DNA of 64,000 nucleotides, from positions 90,598,704 through 90,662,703 of the forward strand of contig NC_133971.1 of NCBI RefSeq assembly GCF_031877795.1, written 5' to 3'. The translations under genes and the position numbers were made by a program. Below the pieces are notes generated by a model. The model saw nothing but the letters and a program-made list of their open reading frames with translations. It was not told the DNA's origin and ran no database searches. How positions within the stretch are numbered: position 1 is the first letter of the stretch; every line of letters begins with the position of its first letter. Source of the DNA: Strix aluco (Eukaryota; Chordata; Aves; Strigiformes; Strigidae). Below are positions 1-13,617 of the stretch, in pieces.

Positions 1-3000
1 AGTACACTCAGAAAAATGTAATGACAGGAGAGGGAAGTTCTCTAATCAACCTCCATGTGCATCGGTACCCACCTTGGTGAATTGTTCTCTAAGGGTTGTG
101 TTGTAACACAGATTTTTTGGCCATGAAAGAGAGAGAAGACATATGAGCTCTCTCTTACTCCTCTACGGGGTATGAAGAAGAAAGGTGAGGTCTGGGATAT
201 GTCTCTCCTTGATGCCTCGCACAACATGTTGACCAGGCTATCCATAAATCACTAAGCCACAGTTTAAAAAGAAAGAGTGATGCCTTAAAGAGGGACCTCC
301 AAAGCAGAGTTTTGTGTTTGCACCTTGTTTTAAGACTGCATCTAATGCTGCTGACAAGTCCCCCCTCAGGGTTTCAGACTATTATCACACAGAGAGCTTG
401 TCAGGTCAAGACATCATTGTGCCAGGGAGCAGACAGTGTGACAGCCTCTGTTTTGGCATGATTAAAGTGGGACCATTCAAAACTCTGTAACTTCCCAAAG
501 CTTGATCTGTAGTTTCACACGGTTTAACAGCTCCTTTCCTTCTTGCTGAACTTACAGGTTTCTGTGCCAGCTGGCCAGAAATCATTTGTCTGGAATTCAC
601 AATGTTTTTCATCTTTTGCAAGACTTTTTTATTCTGTTGAATGGTGAGTTTGAGAGATTGGACTGTAACTTTTTTCATAAAATAAAATCAGACCTGGTCA
701 GATACTAGAGCCTTTGTTTTCTGGAAATTTTGAAAGCATGCAAAAAGTTAAAATAGATTTCCTTACAATAGGTTTATTGGAGCATAACAAGTGATGAGTC
801 CTCATGAAATTCCACAACTGTGTTTAGAAAATGAAAGTTGTGGTAATATTCCCTGTCAAGATGTTAAAATTTGTCTAAAGCTTGACTAGTTACAGGGCTA
901 ATAAAGAATTAGTCTTCCTGGAGAGTTGCAAGCTTTGGATCCATGCATACCTTGCTGGGTGGCTCCTGATTTCCATACGACCACGCAGGGCTACCAAGCA
1001 GGGCCAAGCAAAAACCATCTGACTCTGGATACTTCTGCATAGCAAGCAACAAATTCTCCCAGATCTTCCTAATTTTTGCCAAAATTATTTCTGATGAAGT
1101 AAATGATTCTCGTTTCTATGCAAAAGAGTTGAGTTCAGAAGAGGAAAACCACTGAGTCGATAGTCTCAGTCACAGATTAGGATACAGGGAGACGTATGTA
1201 TCTATCACAACCTGCTGTGAACAGACAGTGTGCTCTGCAAAGCAGCAGCTCTGAAATGTGTCAAACACACAATTTGGGATTTTGTTTATAGAAAGAGAGG
1301 GGAAGGAAGTGGCAAAATATATACAACTTGATACTAACCTGGAATAAAATTCCAATAAAATTACATTTTTAATATAAAATAAATTGCATGGCTGCAATAG
1401 GTCAACACCCCTCTCCATTCTGTGACTTCTGAAATTGCGAGCATAGTGTGAAAACCAAGGTGATTTCTGTCATGTTTCTACTTAACTGAGATGCAGAAAA
1501 TGCAGCTCTAATCTTTCTTTGCTGTTTTTCAGACCCCCAGTTTAGAGAAGTTAATGGTCTGTTGTAATTCAGTTACGAACTGAGCTCAGTCACCACATTT
1601 TCGAAATTTGCAAGGCTGGGTTACATTTTTCAGTTTCCCCCAAAGGATTGTAATTTTTAAAAGTCAGGAGGATGTCCAAATAGTATATTAAAAACAGAGT
1701 TGAAACTTGTTTCTCAATTCATGCTTCAAAGTCCTGGTTATAGTTTATTCCTTAACAATGTCTCATATAGGAATAAGATTAGTTTCTTTTGATCCATAAG
1801 ATATTTTAATGTAATTGAGAATTTCTTAGCTGCAGAGAGAACCCTTCCCCTTTCCTTCCCAGCCAAGGGAATGAAGGGAATCCTTCCCATAATAATTTGC
1901 AAGCATAATGAATTTTATGACCAGTATATCGAAGATTTGCTGCTATACTGCTAGAATAATACAGTTTATGAAGATGCTTTAAAGGAGTTTATGATTTGAG
2001 GAATATTTTCTTTATTAGCATTTTAATTTCAGTGAAGATGATCCTAATTTTAGGATAACAAAACAAAACTCACTCAAAGAATAAACTTTTTTTCCTAACC
2101 TATCATTTACATCTATGACACAACTCAGCCAGGTTTCAGGCTCCACTCCAAAAGTTGACTTCAAACACCTTGAAACCATAAGAGGTTTTGAGTTCTTTTG
2201 AAATAAGAGTTCATTGCTTAAGGTCTGGCTGTTCATGTGTGTTACTCCAACAGTTGTGGTCAGAGACCTAACACTTCACTTAGCACCTAGGAACAAAAAT
2301 CATCCAAGGCTGTACTCTTCAGGTGTCTCCTCTTCATCCTTTATTCACTTGAAAGTCCCTCAAGCAATGAACATTGCTCTATTTTTCACAGTCCAGGAGT
2401 GATAGTCCTTAGGAACAGTGCTTATCCCTGTCCAGTCCCACCACCTCCCCTGTGCACCACCACTACCCACCTATTCTAAATACTGAAAATGAATGCAATA
2501 AGTGATATTCACTCAAAAGCAATATACGATGTAAATGGACAAATGAACCATGGTTATTCCTGTTTCACAACTGGAGAAACTGGGACAGTAAAAGGTCTGG
2601 TGGTTTATATAAAGCTACAGAAGTAGTGGCAGAGAGAATTATCAGACTCACAAAATCAAGACTTACATACCAGTCCTTCCTCAAGATTGTAGGAGTCACA
2701 TTTAACTGATGAGCTGATTTAGGATGAAGCAGAGTTTGCCATCAGTTACAGAGCAACATTATTGTGTCTAACTTTGCTAAGCCCCTGAATGAACCAAAGG
2801 TCTGGCAGGGCCAAAAGGGCCCCAGTTAATTCTGCTAACTGTGTAATTCAACAGAGCTGAATTCTCCTAAGCTGTATTTATGCTAAATTTCATGGCACTG
2901 ATGACCTCAATTAAAACCTTTCAGAGGAAATCAAGAGTGCCATCAAGGTCCTGCAAGATGAATGTCTATGGCTTTCTACTGCTAACTGCTGATATAAACC

Positions 3001-6000
3001 TGGTGATTTTAAAGAAGATTTTATAGCAATGCTGCTGCTGTTTTTATCGAAGGTGTCAGAATGCCAGTAGTGATAATGTCTCAGTGAATGAGCAGCTTGC
3101 TTTCTCTGGTCCCTTTCCTAAAGAACATAATAGACATCATTAGCATCCAGATAAATCTCCCTTTATGGTACATTTGGTCACAGAGAAGAACAAAGTTGTG
3201 TTTTCCCAAATTTCCCAAGATTATTTTCATTATGATCATGGTCAAGGGCACAAACTTTTGTAACTTTACTGGTCTTTATTGGACAAGTCAGTAATTACAC
3301 AGAAGAAAAGGTCCATTTCTTAAGAATGGATCTATTTTGACAAACAAGATGAAAGCCTGCATGCCATTGGCTTTAAAATACATACATAATGTAACTTGTA
3401 GGTTACAGAGAATGGTAGAGGGTAAATTCCAGGTACAAGCATAAGCACTAAACCCCACACATAATTCTCCTACAACTGAATAAATATATTTACAAGAGTT
3501 AGGAAAAAAAAAAAAAAAAGGCCAGATGCTTAGTGTTCTTTAATATCACATTCTTGAAAAGATAAATGTATGCATCTACTGTTCTTCTGACAACTCAAAA
3601 ATTTCAGCTTAAACTTTTCTATGAATAAATATTTAAGCCCTGCCGAGGAGTTTAGAAATTTCCTATTTTAAAAATTTGAATAGGAAATCACACTGAAATG
3701 ACCATAGAAGTTGTTATTTCATTTGCTTCAACTTCAAGTAAGGACTTCTTGAAGGTTCAAAAATGTTTTCATTATTTTAATTGCAAAGAATGATATTTGA
3801 ACATTTCTTGATGCTTGTGATAAGCAAAAACTTGGCAAAATATCCACCATGTCAGAAATGTTTTCAGCAGTGATGGAATGCAATTCTGAGGATAATATAT
3901 ATTTTAATTGCGTGTCTGTTATAATACTTAGGACTTAAAATAATTGTCTAATTATGATGAAGTTTAGGCATATTTTTAACTGCACTGACCCACAACTTAA
4001 ATATATTTGCGCTTGAACACAGGATTTGCTTGAACAATTTTAAATCCCCACAATCACAAGTATGCAGCAACTGCAGTCTCAAATTGTTCATTTAATGTTA
4101 ATCACAGCCATTGTAACGTGGAGCCAAGCGGCTCTAAGGGACATGACCTTATCACAGTGGACAGATGGCAAAAAATTTTCAAGCCGTGTTAAACCTTTTT
4201 CTTCAACACTTTTTTGTTCTTAACATATTTATTGCTGACACTATATATCAGTGTTATAGCTTCTGTTGAGGTGAATACGATCAGTTGGCAGTAATAGGTT
4301 CAGCTCTGGGAACCTTTCAGCCATTGCTTTTTGAGCTGTTTCTGTAAACTCACCGTCTGGAAGAAACAAGGGAAAAAACAAGAAAGGGAGGGAGAGAGGC
4401 TTTTGGAAACCCTTCAGTTTGGCTTAATTCCCATGCAGAGAGCAGAATAAATTAATGCAGACAATGTGTTTTCCTGGCTTGGATGTCATATTTTCCTGTG
4501 ATTGGAAAGATCAGTGGCAGTGTAGGATTCATGGAAGAAAGAGGGGGAAGGAGAAAATGTGAGGGGAAAAATATATTTGAAAATGTTAAACTCAGCTCTA
4601 ACAGTACTTGTTAAATATCTCCTGCATTTGTAAGAAGACTCTGTTTCCCCACATTAATGTTGAGCCTCCGCTGCTTCACTGATGTCTGTCATCTTAGTGA
4701 AAGAACCAAATATGGTTTGAAGTCACAGTAGGAAACATGCCTTAATAAATGCTTTTGCAATTGTATCGTACGACCTTATGAATGCTCTGCATAACTGTGC
4801 AAGCGACAAATGTATTTTATGCATGTCAAATCTTCTATTCCCTTGCTTCTTCCATATTTTTCCCCTGTTCTTGAAGAAGAGAATAATATAGACACCTTTC
4901 TCATTATATTTTTAGGTTGAAGAATTATCCCTGTCTAACTCCAATTCAGCAAGTCCAAGAAGGGCTTTCTAGCTTCAATAGCACTTTTCTCTTCCACGGG
5001 CAAGTATCCTCATGATATGACAAAAGAGTTTTTAAAGGGATTTTGTGTTTTCTGTGTCAAAACCAAACTCAGCTGCAAATACTCATTCCTATTTGGTAAA
5101 TATCTTGGCTGAGGTGACCTCGTATACATTGGACATATGTTCCGCATGAGAAGTGTGAGCATCAGTAGGAAGAATAAGAACATCCCACCCAGAGAGTCAT
5201 CACTCAGAGGTCCTAAGAGCAAATTTACTGAGATGAGGATGGAAGGAGGTGTGAGGATTGCCTCTCTCAGCAGCGAGGAGCACTGATCCTTGGTAAGTAG
5301 CATCCCTGCAAGGTTGTATGGTTACAAATGCATCAGACTGACAGTGCACAGCATGTATTTTGGGCTGAGAGGCTCCCAGTAATTAAGTTGTACGTTCAAT
5401 TAAACCTAATGCCCCAAAAACTTTGAAAAATGCAAAGGGCCCATGGATGTTGGAAAGAACAAAATCCTCAGGCTCCCTTTACTGGCCAATAAACCTACTA
5501 CAAATGCTCATGACTGGAGGCCCAGATCTTTATATATAGCTGCAAAGCAGCGTTTCCATTAGGTTTAGCAGTGACAAGCTGGTTTCTGTTGGTTTCAGAA
5601 TAGGTCGTGAAAACTCTAGATAGTGCTCCTGTGCCACTTGGGGAAGGAGACAAGGGGCAGTGCTTCTTGGTCAGGGACCAACTTTTAAACTCAGTTCTAA
5701 GCATTTCTTAGTAGCTTAAGGCCTTTTAAAAATAGGGGAAAAGTTAAAAACATAGTTAAAATTATTGCCTGTATGCTCTGTTATTTAGAAAGCATTACTC
5801 CAGCTCTCCCACTGAGGGTTCCTGAAGAATTCACCAGGCTGACTCTGTAAAACAGGTAGAGATTTTCTCACCTAACATTAACTCTCTCAAAATTAAGAAA
5901 ATGGACAGTGTGGCTGAATACAGAAGGAACCAAATCACTTGTTTCAAATTAAAAACGTAATAATTAGGCAGATATACCTACTGAGTATATTAGCTGTAAA

Positions 6001-6252
6001 GAGAAGCCCACATAAGGGACTTAGATCAGTTTAAGACATATATGTCTAGCAGAGTTAAACCTCACCTAAAGAGAGGTGCAAGGTCTTCTTATCTTTCTGG
6101 CAAGTAACTCCCTCTCCTCTTGTCCCTACCCCTAATTCTGTGTTTATGAAGCTCATCACAAAGTGATCCATCAACTGAAGACAGCTCTGGTAATGTAGTG
6201 GTACTAATACAGATATTTCATTATTTGTTGTTTTCTCATGCTCTACCCTGTC

Positions 6253-6262
6253 CTTTTTTTTG

Positions 6263-6293
<31 letters not shown>

Positions 6294-6299
6294 TTTTTC
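6253..6299. repeat. (TTTTG)n microsatellite with flanking T-runs
   Basis: The sequence shows consecutive TTTTG units bounded by pure T-runs on both sides. In retrotransposon-rich genomes such arrays often grow from the poly(A) tail of an old insertion read on the opposite strand, but no recognisable element is attached here. It is probably length-polymorphic. Confidence 0.95.
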
Positions 6300-7789
6300 T
6301 TTTCTTTTTCCTATCTATGTTTCCTGTGTTAGGCTTAGAAGGGAAATTGTAAGAAACAGAGCCTGTCCTTTTATTTTGCTAGCAGAGACTTCTCAGGAAA
6401 TCTGAGCCTACATTTGAATAAAGACTTGGCTACTCTGCTGTATTATTACTGCTCCTGTTTGTTTTTCTCAGATGGTTCATCTTTGGGTATGGAAAGAAGG
6501 AATCATTCATCATCCCCAATAAAACACAGCAAGTGAATGAAAATAACATTCAGACAGCAGACCAAACCTGGAGCCTTTGCAGAGAGGTTTCCTTTTAGAT
6601 GAGAAATCAGTGACCTGGGACGTGGAGTACTAGGGTGGGAGCAAGGGGAGGAGACTGATTTCTCATGGCAGGCTTTGGGATGTGGTGTGACAGTTATTAG
6701 CCAGGAAACACAGCTGAATGTAAAGTGTCAAGGCAGACTGGGGAGCTGCGGTGCTGCTGAACCAAAACTGAAGGAAAAGGTGCTGCTGAGTGAACTGTAA
6801 AGATGAAATGTGTACTTGGCTGGAATTGATAATAAAGCATGCTACATTCGGTTTGGCAGCAGACACCAAGAGCTTATCAAAAACAACATATTCTCATGTA
6901 GTAGAAGGCAGAACAGCAACTATGTGATTGCTGAGCGGGCTATGTAAAACTGTATAAAAATTTTCTTATTGTACTTAAGTCAGCAGGAGACAGAGATTCT
7001 TCCTGGCCTTACAGGGAGAGAGGAGAACGATAGAGTCATCTTGGCTTACACAGAGTAGAGCAAGTGGCAAATGGGAATTTCACAAAGAAGCATTTTCTTT
7101 CTTTTTTCTTTAAAGATATTTTGACAGCTAAGTGTAAGCTGTTCTGAAAAGTGTTAATGTCCAAATAGTTTTTATAAAAAATAAATCCAATAGGAGTCTA
7201 AAGAAATTATAGAATTAAACTTTTATAGTAACTTTTAAACCAATAAATAATTTTAAACATGTATATACCCAGTCGGGATTTCATGGGTAAAATTGTGATT
7301 GTGGATTAAAATCTTCTTAATGTGTTCTAAATCATCAGAATCACCCATAATAATTTAAAGGTCCTAAATGAAAACACAGTCCTCCACAAATTCTATATCT
7401 TGTCTTAGACTATGATTAAGGTTAGAGAGCAGTTATTCTTCCCTCAACTGATTTCATAGAAGGGAGTGAAATAGAAAATGTAAATAGAAAATTTAATTTT
7501 TCCTTATTGAAACTCTTTCTTAACCAGATGTACAAAGCAGCTAAATTCCTTTGGATTTGGTTAACAGACACATGTGGTTGATAACCATTACTATTGAAAA
7601 AGACCAAAAGATTCAAGGATCCACATCTAAGAGAAGCCTGATTGTTGGAGGTTCATTTGCTACAGATTAACCCAACTTTGACCCTAACCACAGAGTATAT
7701 GCTGTATATGCTGTATAAATAAATAAGCACAATTTACTCACTCAACCTGTAGGACCAAGATCTCCTTACTGAATACAGTGACCCGGCTA

Positions 7790-7925
7790 TACAGAACAGC
7801 GCTAATTACAAAGTGGTGATTGCCTGTGATTTCATGACATGATTAATGAGCCTGATTTGCCACTGTGTGATTATTGATTGAAACTGTGTCTGGTAATTTT
7901 GTATGGATTTAGTACTCCAGCTACT
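7790..7925. other. candidate conserved noncoding block
   Basis: The block has a concentration of ATTA/TAAT homeodomain-type cores, including ATTAATGAG and TGATTATTGATTG, without low-complexity slippage and without repeat similarity. This is the texture typical of deeply conserved enhancers in vertebrate gene deserts. It is an inference from composition alone; no alignment was possible. Confidence 0.25.
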
Positions 7926-9166
7926 AAAACTTAGACAAAGATACCTATAAGATATGGAAAAACTTTTTACACATTAAAGTCAATGGCTTGTTGTTTAGCT
8001 CACATGCAAGAAATTACATGGCTGATATTGAGCAGAGAGAAGTGTTTGTTGCAATAGAGTGGCCTGCAAGATCTGCTGGCAGCTGATCACTTCCAAAAGG
8101 TAAGAAAGATCCTTCAAATCTTTCAAAACTGTAATGCAGTTACTGAAAATTTACAGGATATGTTTTTCACCTTTTGCAAAATGAGGTTTTGCAATAAGGA
8201 TGAAATTGGATTGGACCAGCAGCTGGCTCCATTAAGCATACAAGCTGAATTAAAAAAAGAGAAAAATAAAAATTCTTGTTCTATAAGCTAAGCCAGATGG
8301 TTGGCAATGCAGACTCATGTCAGAGTGGAAATAGATGGCTGATTTGTCCATGCATTTTTTGATTTATTAAGTAAAATTTCCAGTGGAATAATGACAAGTG
8401 AGAAATGGTGATATGAAAACAAAAATTATACAAATATTAAAAAAGGAACATATCAAAGAAGATAGTTAGGTTGTGCTGGCACTACACACAGCCCAGAGGA
8501 AGAGATGCTGTAAATTGTCAAGAAAAATGTGTTAAAAATGGATATGCAGCTGATTTTTTTTTTAAATTATATGAGTGTCTCAAAAAGACAAAGAAGACAT
8601 GCCAATGAGACTTTTACAGGAAAAAAAGAAGCTGAAAAAGAGGTGGCAAAGTGATAAAAGATGCTGTAGATGTTGTAAACATTGAATTGGGTGGAAAGAG
8701 ACAAGCGAAGGACATCAGAGAACTGAAAAGAATAAAAAATGTCGGTGTAGAGGAAAGAAACATTAGGAAAGCATTGTGTTCTATGTGTCATTAGGAGTTT
8801 GATCAGCTCTCAGGAAAAAGAGTTCACTTTGATGTAGCCCACACCACTTGTATAATGGCTAAGAGAAGTAAGAGAAAAAAATGATAGATGTTCAATCAGC
8901 AAGAGCTGTATAAGGGTTACTGCATTTGAGGTGATGGTAAATGGAGAGTGGAGAGGTCTGAGCTGTAAAAGGGAGGATGTTTAAAGAGAATCAGCAGCTG
9001 CATTTTGCTAGTTAACAAAGACTGGTTAAAAGTCCCAGGGAGACATTTCAGTCTGGACACTGATAGAAACTATCTCATTTCCTAGCAAGAAAAAAACACT
9101 GAATAGTAGAAAAGGTGAGTAACACACATTGTAGAGTCTCTGGGTGGGACGTCATAGAATATATAG

Positions 9167-9221
9167 CCAGAACAACTGAACACAGGATGCCAGAACAACT
9201 GAATACATGATACCAGAACAT
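9167..9221. repeat. 23-bp tandem duplication (2.4 copies)
   Basis: Units at 9167-9189 and 9190-9212 both begin CCAGAACAACTGAA and differ at a few 3' positions. A third partial copy starts CCAGAACA at 9213. It looks like a small local tandem duplication rather than a satellite. Confidence 0.85.
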
Positions 9222-9423
9222 GACAATAATGTTAATCACATCCTTGCAAAAAACGTGTCTGTATAGTACTGCACTTCGACAATGGTCCAGAGCCAGCATG
9301 AAAGCGAGAGGAAAATGGTCTTTTTATGACAGTCACTATCTCTCACATGGGGGATCCTAACAAGCAAAAAGCTGGTGTGACTGGTTCTATGCTACCTCTC
9401 AATACGTGAAAGAAGTGCTTTGG

Positions 9424-9445
9424 AAAAAAAAAAAAAAAAAAAAAA
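9424..9445. repeat. poly(A) tract, 22 bp
   Basis: An uninterrupted run of A. No element is recognisable immediately upstream, so it cannot be tied to a specific retrotransposition event. Confidence 0.95.
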
Positions 9446-10894
9446 GAAGCTGCCGTAGCTAAATGTTCCTCAGCTCTCTCCAGCTGATATATAACATTTT
9501 GATCTGGACTCTAGCAAAGGACCCAGCAGCATTAATCTACTTCTGATAGCTTCTCCCTTTAAGTGTGGAAGCAAATGATACATTCTGGTAGGTAGTAGTA
9601 ATATTTTTTCCCATCTATTATATCTAGTTTCACGGCCATGTTGATAAAACTATCCCCTCCATTTAATACTGTACTAACAAAATTTTCTTACCAAAAGGTC
9701 ATCATGCTTAATTGTCTTATTTGTAATTATAACAGTAAAAATCCAATATGAAATATGTATTTGCAAATAAAATGTTTTAGCTCAACAGTTATACTTAGCA
9801 CAAGGATAAATTCTTGACTCATGATATAATGCAGATAGATTGAATTCAAAGGTAGAGTGATAAACTTTCTTGTGCAGTGGCCTTTTCCCATGAAAAAAAA
9901 TCATTATTCTTTAGCATACTCTAATTTATACCACTTGTTTACATCTACAGTGAGTTTTAACAATTTCGCACATATTTTCAACTTGTTAATATTTCTCTTG
10001 TTTTCAATATCTTTACTTTTCCCCTTCACCCCCTCTGCCATTAAATTCTATTCCATATTTATGGCATAATTTGTGTGATTTACAGGAAAGAAGAGCAGAA
10101 GCACTTATTATAAAACAAGTTCTACAATACATAGAAGTTGATCTGTGTGTAACGGACCTAATGAAAATAATGGGTTTATGTCCTTTATCTTTGCCATTTT
10201 TCTGTCAATAACTCTGAGTGCTTCACTGTTCCAGTGATTCTCAATTTCCCATTTCCCCCAATACTCCTAAACCCATTCATAAGTGCGTACCATCAGGTTC
10301 CTCTCATGTTCCCCAAATCTTCTCGTCTATTATACACACCTCCTCCCCAACCTGCTCTTTGAGACTGTGTAACACCTTTATGTAACGCTCTTTGTACGTA
10401 ACTCTGACCAATTTCTCTTCACAATGCCTAAACTCTTCCCCTCTCCTCTGTCTATATATTTTTTCGCTTACACATGGAAAAACATTGGAATATAGTGAAG
10501 GTAACCTGTAAATATGTATCTGTTGATTTGTTATCTGCTATTAACAGCCAAATTTAAATGGATAAGAACTGAGTTTTTTCTATCTTTTCTTCAGTAGTAG
10601 CATCCAAAGTTTTTATTCCTTTACCCAGATGTGTAGGGACCTAATATATTTCAGAATTCAGACTTTCTCTCAGATTTTGTTGAATTTGACAAGAAAATTA
10701 AAGGTTATTAAAGGAAGTTAAATTTATTGACATCTGGACAAGAAGAATGAGACCATGACTGTGGAAACCCTTTTTCTTTAGGAAACCATGCTAAAAACCT
10801 GTCATCTCAGAAATGCAAGGCCTAACTCTTCTGGGCAGCTGAAGGATTCTTCCAGACATGAAGCACATTGTCATGATGGTGCAGTGCTGATACA

Positions 10895-11130
10895 ACACGG
10901 AGAGGAGTGGCTGATTGGTACATCAGATGGATGCGTCTCCTTTCAGAGAGGACTCAACAGGCTGGAGAAATGGACCCATAGGGATCTTGTGAATTCTAGC
11001 AAAAGGAATTGCCAAGTCCTGCACCTGGGAGTGACTTTCCTCTGAAGAAAGGGTCCTGATGGGCAGAAACTTGAACCATCAATGAGCTTTGTAGCAAACA
11101 ATCTCCAACAGCTTCCTGGGAAACATTAGG
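10895..11130 (+). mobile_element. old CR1 LINE fragment, ORF2 C-terminal region
   Basis: The sequence around 10940-11030 matches the CR1 ORF2 segment after the RT catalytic motif: the part encoding a leucine-rich 'RDL..LEKW' stretch followed by 'KCQVLHLG', here read as RGLNRLEKWTHRDL and then CQVLHLG. Further similarity runs to about 11130, where the nucleotide pattern of the CR1 segment for 'AKKANSILG' is still visible. The element is in plus orientation, 5'-truncated and also missing its 3' terminus. Divergence is high, with substitutions in most motifs and a stop after 11040, so this is an old copy without coding capacity. Edges are approximate. Confidence 0.75.
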
Positions 11131-13097
11131 ACCATAAGAAAATAAATTTTGCTGTAGATTTTATGAAGCTGGCAAGAAAACTATAAAATATCAAGAAACA
11201 TTCATTCCCAAGATCTGCAAATATCAAAAGCAACCTTGGGAATAAAGATCCTTCCCAGTGAAAGGATTAGCTCAAGAGAGCTAGAATATATACTTCATGT
11301 TCCCTTCCATAGTACATTTGTGCTCTCAAATGTTTTAAATAATTTTGGTTTTTTGCTCATGTTGCCTTGTAGACATAGGAAAAGCTCAACATAATGAATA
11401 TTTGCTGAGACACTTCATTAATCTTCTTGAAACTATCTTAAAACTCACCCCGATGTAGAAAACAGGATTTCAACAGCTGCATTCTAAGCCGATTGCTATA
11501 ACTGTCTTGAACAGTCTTAAGTAAGGCCTACCACTGGTGTCCTTTTGCTCAATGGCTGTCATTTAAGCTTTTTGGGCAGATTACTCTCTCTTTTTCCACA
11601 TTTTAGGCAACAGTAATTATAATGATCATGATTGTAATAAGCATAATAACAGATTTTATGCAACTCTGCATTGTTTAATTTTAAGCATACTATTTGAAGG
11701 CACTTCCATTAACTTCCAAGAAGGTTACAGTCAAAAAAATGCATGTATTGGTATGAATGAACCACTCTAATTGCTCTCCATGCTCCATTGTACTTCTCCA
11801 GACTTACTTTTCTTTTCACATGAGAGTTACCAGGCTCTTTTATCTTCCTGCCATGCTGGGCAGTGGCATATTTCAGATATGGTTTCTTTCTGGCACTTTT
11901 TTCTCCCTTGTTAGCCCCTGGGGTTTCCTGGAATTGTCAGAGACACCATTTATGAAGCTTTTCTGATGCTGATAAAGCAATGTCCTCAAGGTTCAAGTGT
12001 TGTTGGACTGTAGCACGAGGGGTAAAAACTCCTGTTTCCCCTGATCTGTTTCATTTAATTAGAGATTCTTGGGATACGTCTCCATGTGTCATTTAAAGGC
12101 TAGAAACGAAAGGGTGCTTTGGTCTTACGAAAGGACATTAACTCTTGATCTCCATATGGAATATACCAGTGAAAAGGTTGATAGTGATGGCTGGTTTCTC
12201 TATGGGATGGTAAGACTGATGATAAAAGTCTGAGAGCATGACAACCTTAACACTGATGTTTTGCTGTATACAGATGAGGCCACAGTGAGGCTGTAACTAA
12301 CTGCATGACCTGAGGGTGGAATAGGGAATCACGGAAGTCTTGTAAAGATCCTAAAGTACCCATGACTCTAATGTTAGGAAGGCAGAAGAGCCTACTAGTA
12401 TCACACAAGGCATTTGTGTATTACCTGTAGGCAGAAGAGTTTTTGTATTCCCTTATATTAGAAAGTATATGTATATTACCTTCTTTTTTTAAAATATTTT
12501 TCTCTTCCTTGCTGTTAGGCAATGTGGCCTTAAGTCACTGCTGGAAAGGCATAGAATTAGAGTAGAAAGATCACAAGCAATGACCACAATTTAGACTTTC
12601 TCTGCTTCTCTGTGCTATTCTTCAGTTTGAGGAAGATGCAATGAAAGATTGCAGCCATTCCCTACTCCAATAATCTTTTAAGGTTTTTTTCCCATAAATG
12701 AAGAGCTTTGATATAAACTCTTGCATTGCTGAAAAAAGCTGTGGTTTCTCTGTCACTTCAGGGAGCAAAACCAGGAGACTGAACCCTTGAGAAAGTGGCA
12801 GGGAGGAAAGGAACTTTCCCTGAGGGGAAGTGAGTGAAATTACAAGTCCAGACATCATAAATTTTAGTGCCTGCTGTTTTATAACTATTGGTGACTTTTT
12901 TTTTTTTGTTTGTTTCCATCACAAGCCTCATTATAAGCAAATTCTCCTTGCTGCTCCCTTTAGGAGATAAGTACCACCTATCAGCTTCATGGTGAGAAAA
13001 CATTAAGTCATTCCAGTGAGACCTGGGACGACAATGCAGCTGGCTAATAAAATGGTTAGTGTTCAATTATTTTATCACTCAAGTCTCTGTCTGGCTT

Positions 13098-13145
13098 GAT
13101 GGAAATAGCGGTAGGTCACATGATGCAAATAGCAGTAGGTCACAT
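13098..13145. repeat. 24-bp tandem duplication (2 copies)
   Basis: Units 13098-13121 and 13122-13145 are nearly identical, both containing AATAGC followed by GGTAGGTCACAT or AGTAGGTCACAT, and differ at two positions. The second copy contains the octamer ATGCAAAT, a POU-factor consensus, which the first copy lacks by one base (ATGGAAAT). Confidence 0.9.
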
Positions 13146-13569
13146 GGCAGTACCCGTGTGAAGGTAAATGATAGATGGGGACTTTCATCACTAAAATGTC
13201 TCATGAATATGCTTAGGTGACAAAGGTCTGAGTCCTAAAGTTTGTCCTCCACAAATGTTTTCATGTTTTTTGTCTGGAAATGTTTCATCCAAGTTTGCTT
13301 CTAAACTTAGGAAGTGGAGGAAAAGGAGCTGAAGAAAAACAGAAAGCAACAAGTAATGTCACACTGCTCTCCATCCAACAGTTTGGTGGGCCTTGTCTTC
13401 ACAGAAAATGGGTCCCACTGATGGATTTTGACCTTTGTGATTTTGTAACACTGAAAATAATGTCTGGAAATTGTGCTCATAATATTTTAAATCTAAAGAC
13501 CACGAAGCTTATCAACAAGTTCTTCAAAACAATACCAAAACCAAAACCCCAACTAAATTAAAAAAACCC

Positions 13570-13583
13570 AACCACCACCACCA

Positions 13584-13614
<31 letters not shown>
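13570..13614. repeat. (ACC)n followed by 30-bp poly(A)
   Basis: A short run of ACC units leads into an uninterrupted A30 tract at 13585-13614. It resembles a decayed poly(A) tail, but no processed pseudogene or LINE is seen 5' of it on the plus strand, and CR1 elements do not end in poly(A). Confidence 0.9.

Positions 13615-13617
<3 letters not shown>

Larger units (their letters stand above)
1..10894. other. AT-rich intergenic sequence, no gene recognised
   Basis: This stretch lies far downstream of RIT2. Open frames here are short and match no family I recognise. It contains simple repeats (A-run near 3507-3524, TTTTG array at 6253-6299, A-run at 9424-9445), a small tandem duplication at 9167-9212 and a possibly conserved block near 7790-7925, each listed separately. 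A 90-codon minus-strand frame at 406-678 has a protein-like K/Q-rich composition, but I could not assign it and do not call it a gene. Confidence 0.6.
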
